Source of the DNA: Crambe crambe
Taxonomy: Eukaryota > Porifera > Demospongiae > Poecilosclerida > Crambeidae
Direction: 5' to 3'
NCBI GenBank assembly: GCA_963924555.1
Contig: OZ004586.1
Span: 6,840,501 to 6,904,500 of the forward strand
DNA: 64,000 bases
Shown here: positions 61,615 to 64,000 of the stretch, in pieces
How positions within the stretch are numbered: position 1 is the first letter of the stretch
Layout: every line of letters starts with the position of its first letter
Notes under the pieces: model-generated
What the model was told of the DNA's origin: nothing
What the model saw: the letters and a program-made list of their open reading frames with translations, nothing else
Database searches by the model: none
Translations under genes and position numbers: made by a program

Positions 61615-62309
61615 CTCTTCCATCAGTGGATCTATGCATACTTGACTGTATTATATGTACCACCTGCACATGAGAATCCTGTCTATTTTTAAAAAGTCAT
61701 ATGATTTTCATGATGGAGTACAAGGTAGCTAATAATTTTAACGAACTAATAATAATTATGCAAGGACTAGGAGTAGTCATGAATCTTCATCTCAAATAAA
61801 AAAAAGGAATAGACAAATTTCAATCACTATATTTTACATTTATGAATGGCTTGTTTCACATACCAATTTAGCTTTATTAAGCAAATCACCTGATGTGAAA
61901 AGTATGCAAATAATTGTGTGGTGTCACCACATCACTGAAAATGCATGCCTTAAGTTTAGCTATACAGTTCAACGATGCCAAATTCCATGGGGAAGTCTCA
62001 TGCGTCGTGTCAAGTAATTTGTACAGTCAATTTGCACCAAAGCTCATGAACCACTGCTTTACACACACCCATTACACCTAAGCAGAACTTGAAAAGACAG
62101 ATATTCGTGCATGACCTCCATTAGCTAAAGCCAGTTTGGCACCATTTTCCTTTGAAAATAGTGTGCTCACTTTACATACATAATGAAGTTTTCCCTACAA
62201 TGCAAGCTTTTCTTGAGAGATAGCTATGGCTATAGGCTACAGCTGTATCTATAGCTAGCTGATTATGCATGCATAGCATGTAGTAGAACAATCATGCATG
62301 TGGACTAAA

Positions 62310-62600
62310 TTTTAGTGCACACTGCACCACATGGACTTACCTTTAATATCAGGATGACTACCATGGAGGCAAACACTCATGGTCTGCATCAGGATAGGAC
62401 ATGTATTCTGGGTCCCTGAGCATACAGGGATGGCTCCACCTCTTTCAATGTTCCTCCAGTGATTCCAGAGTGGACTAACTCAGTGCCCCTTAACTTGTGG
62501 ACACATACTCTTTCCCCGCCATGGTATATAGATGGCACACACTGTATGTTCCAGGGGGTCCCTGTTGCCCAGGGGTTCTAGTAGGTCCAGGGGCCAAGCA
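62310..62600 (-). pseudogene. Short-chain collagen C4-like gene remnant
   Basis: Minus-strand fragments: GSH/ESLP region near 62350-62385, LVHSGITGG region near 62460 and Gly-X-Y end near 62550-62600. Close copy of 45800-46115, and likewise about 300 bp beyond the stop of a member (9). Confidence 0.78.
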
Positions 62601-62875
62601 AGTATATCTCTTGCATACCTCAGAACCTTTCCATGTCTCAGTGGCTACACACGCATGTGCATGTCTTACATATACCTCAGTACCCCCTCATATAATAAAG
62701 CTGTGATCTCATAATCAAATGCATCAGCAAGATTCCATAGCTATGTTGAAGTACGTGAAGTCAAAATATAAAAACAAAAACCTACTCTATAGACAAGTGT
62801 CAAAATCCATCTAGCTAATATGCTACATATCATGGGTAGCTATTATTATTATACAAAATTGAAGTCATAACATTG

Positions 62876-63725
62876 CTATTTGGTACACACCACACAGTTG
62901 AGTTCCTTGTTCTGGTCATAAGGTGGACAGGGAAGACCAGTGTTGCAATTTGCTTCAACATGGTAGAAAAGAGCACCATTAGTGTTAGGATGACTACCAG
63001 GCAAGGACTCCTGGTCTGCATCCACACACTCAAACATTGTACGACCACGAATGTCATTATTTTGACGTCCTTTGTACTCTGTCATGATGTATCCATAGTA
63101 CTCTCTGGTCCAACTGGAGGGGCAGGTGGCCTTGGCTGGGATCATGAGTACTTTAGATCTGGTAGATAGTTCACACACAGCACATGGTACATTATGATCA
63201 TGCACTCCTTGTATAGGGCTTTCATATTCTGTGCCATACACATGAGCATGTCCTGTCACTCCACCTCTGTATCTGAGGGTGGGGCTGTACTCTGGGTCCT
63301 TGGGCATGCAGAGGTAATTGGCTCCACCTCCTTCCTGATGATAGAATGTTCCTCCAGTGATTCCAGAATAGACTAACTCAGTGCCTTCCACTTGTGGACA
63401 CGTGCTCTTCCCCCACCTGGTGTAGATGGTCCCCCCACTGCGTGGTCCAGGGGGTCCTCGTTGCCCAGGGGTTCCGGCAGGTCCAGGGGGTCCAACAGGT
63501 CCTTGTACCCCTGGGAGACCATCCCTCCCTCTCAGTAACTCCACAAACACACTGCTCCCATTCCTCTCTGACACCTTCAGATTCTGTCCAACACACCCTG
63601 TAGTTCGTAATAACAATTGACATACAGCTATGTATGTCCATACTGTTACTATACTGCAGCATACCTGTGAGAATCACATTTGAGAAGTAGGTGAAGAGGA
63701 AGAAGATAGTCAGTTTGCTGCTCAT
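62876..63725 (-). CDS. Short-chain collagen C4-like protein 9, 260 aa
   Basis: Exon 1 63725-63665 (MSSKLTIFFLFTYFSNVILT), exon 2 63597-62876. Ten triplets, with the same missing GRD triplet as member 2. The Cys domain is complete. TATAAAAG at 63777-63770. Upstream DNA to at least 63980 repeats that of member 2 (47260-47490), and the remnant beyond its stop repeats the remnant beyond member 2. This is the last gene in the window and the array may continue. Confidence 0.93.
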
Positions 63726-63769
63726 TTTCAGTTTTACGAAATAATCGTTTCTTGCACAATCTCCATCTC

Positions 63770-63777
63770 CTTTTATA
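63770..63777 (-). promoter_or_regulatory. TATA box, collagen-like gene 9
   Basis: TATAAAAG, 45 bp before the start codon, in the same context as member 2. Confidence 0.7.
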
Positions 63778-64000
63778 CTGCATGCTTCACTTTAGCTTAT
63801 AAATTCAATTTTTAATCTTTTAGTGACCTTTTGAAAGTCCTGCTGAACTGGTCATCTATAATTACTTCCTTTGCATCATCTGCATTGTGTGAATCAGAGA
63901 TGCGTGGTTTATGAAAACTATTACCAACCCTTACTCTACTACACTAAAGGTGAGTCGATTCCCAGGGCAGTTGTTGACAAGCAATAAGTCAGTTCACATG

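Overview
The window is from an animal nuclear genome. It is AT-rich, has short spliceosomal introns with GT..AG borders, many microsatellites and fold-back elements, and genes for an EFA6/PSD-type ARF GEF, an IkB kinase (IKK alpha/beta type) and many short-chain collagen C4-like proteins. That collagen family was first described in freshwater sponges, so an early-branching metazoan, most likely a demosponge, fits best. This is inferred from gene content only.

Layout. (1) 1-6546, plus strand: the 3' part of an EFA6/PSD gene, reconstructed as 15 exons that join in frame (Sec7 domain, PH domain, C-terminal helix). (2) 6253-21.8 kb and 21.86-42.14 kb: two diverged head-to-tail copies of one segment. 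Each copy carries the last EFA6 exon (whole gene in copy 1, orphan exon in copy 2), a minus-strand intronless gene of unknown function, a minus-strand seven-exon single-pass receptor-like gene, and the 5' end of an IKK gene running the other way. Receptor and IKK are head-to-head with about 450 bp between start codons. Copy 1 IKK breaks inside exon 2; copy 2 IKK runs through five exons and stops before the APE motif, so neither is a complete kinase here. Copy 2 also carries several insertions absent from copy 1, including a 1.3-kb near-perfect palindrome. The two copies could be a real tandem duplication or two haplotypes joined by the assembler at a CT tract. (3) 42.4-64 kb, minus strand: an array of eight apparently intact two-exon short-chain collagen C4-like genes (258-264 aa, only 10-11 Gly-X-Y triplets each) and about eight decayed fragments, interspersed with fold-back elements.

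How it fits together. EFA6 acts at the plasma membrane on ARF6. The receptor-like protein (signal peptide, Cys-bearing ectodomain, Ser/Thr-rich stalk, one membrane span, tyrosine-rich tail) shares a promoter region with an IKK gene. This suggests co-expression in signalling or innate immunity, but that is inference. The collagen-like array encodes secreted matrix proteins and shows mosaic 5' and 3' ends, which points to recombination or gene conversion among paralogs.

The exon models were built by eye from splice signals, reading phase and, where available, agreement between the two copies. Nothing was tested against RNA or databases.
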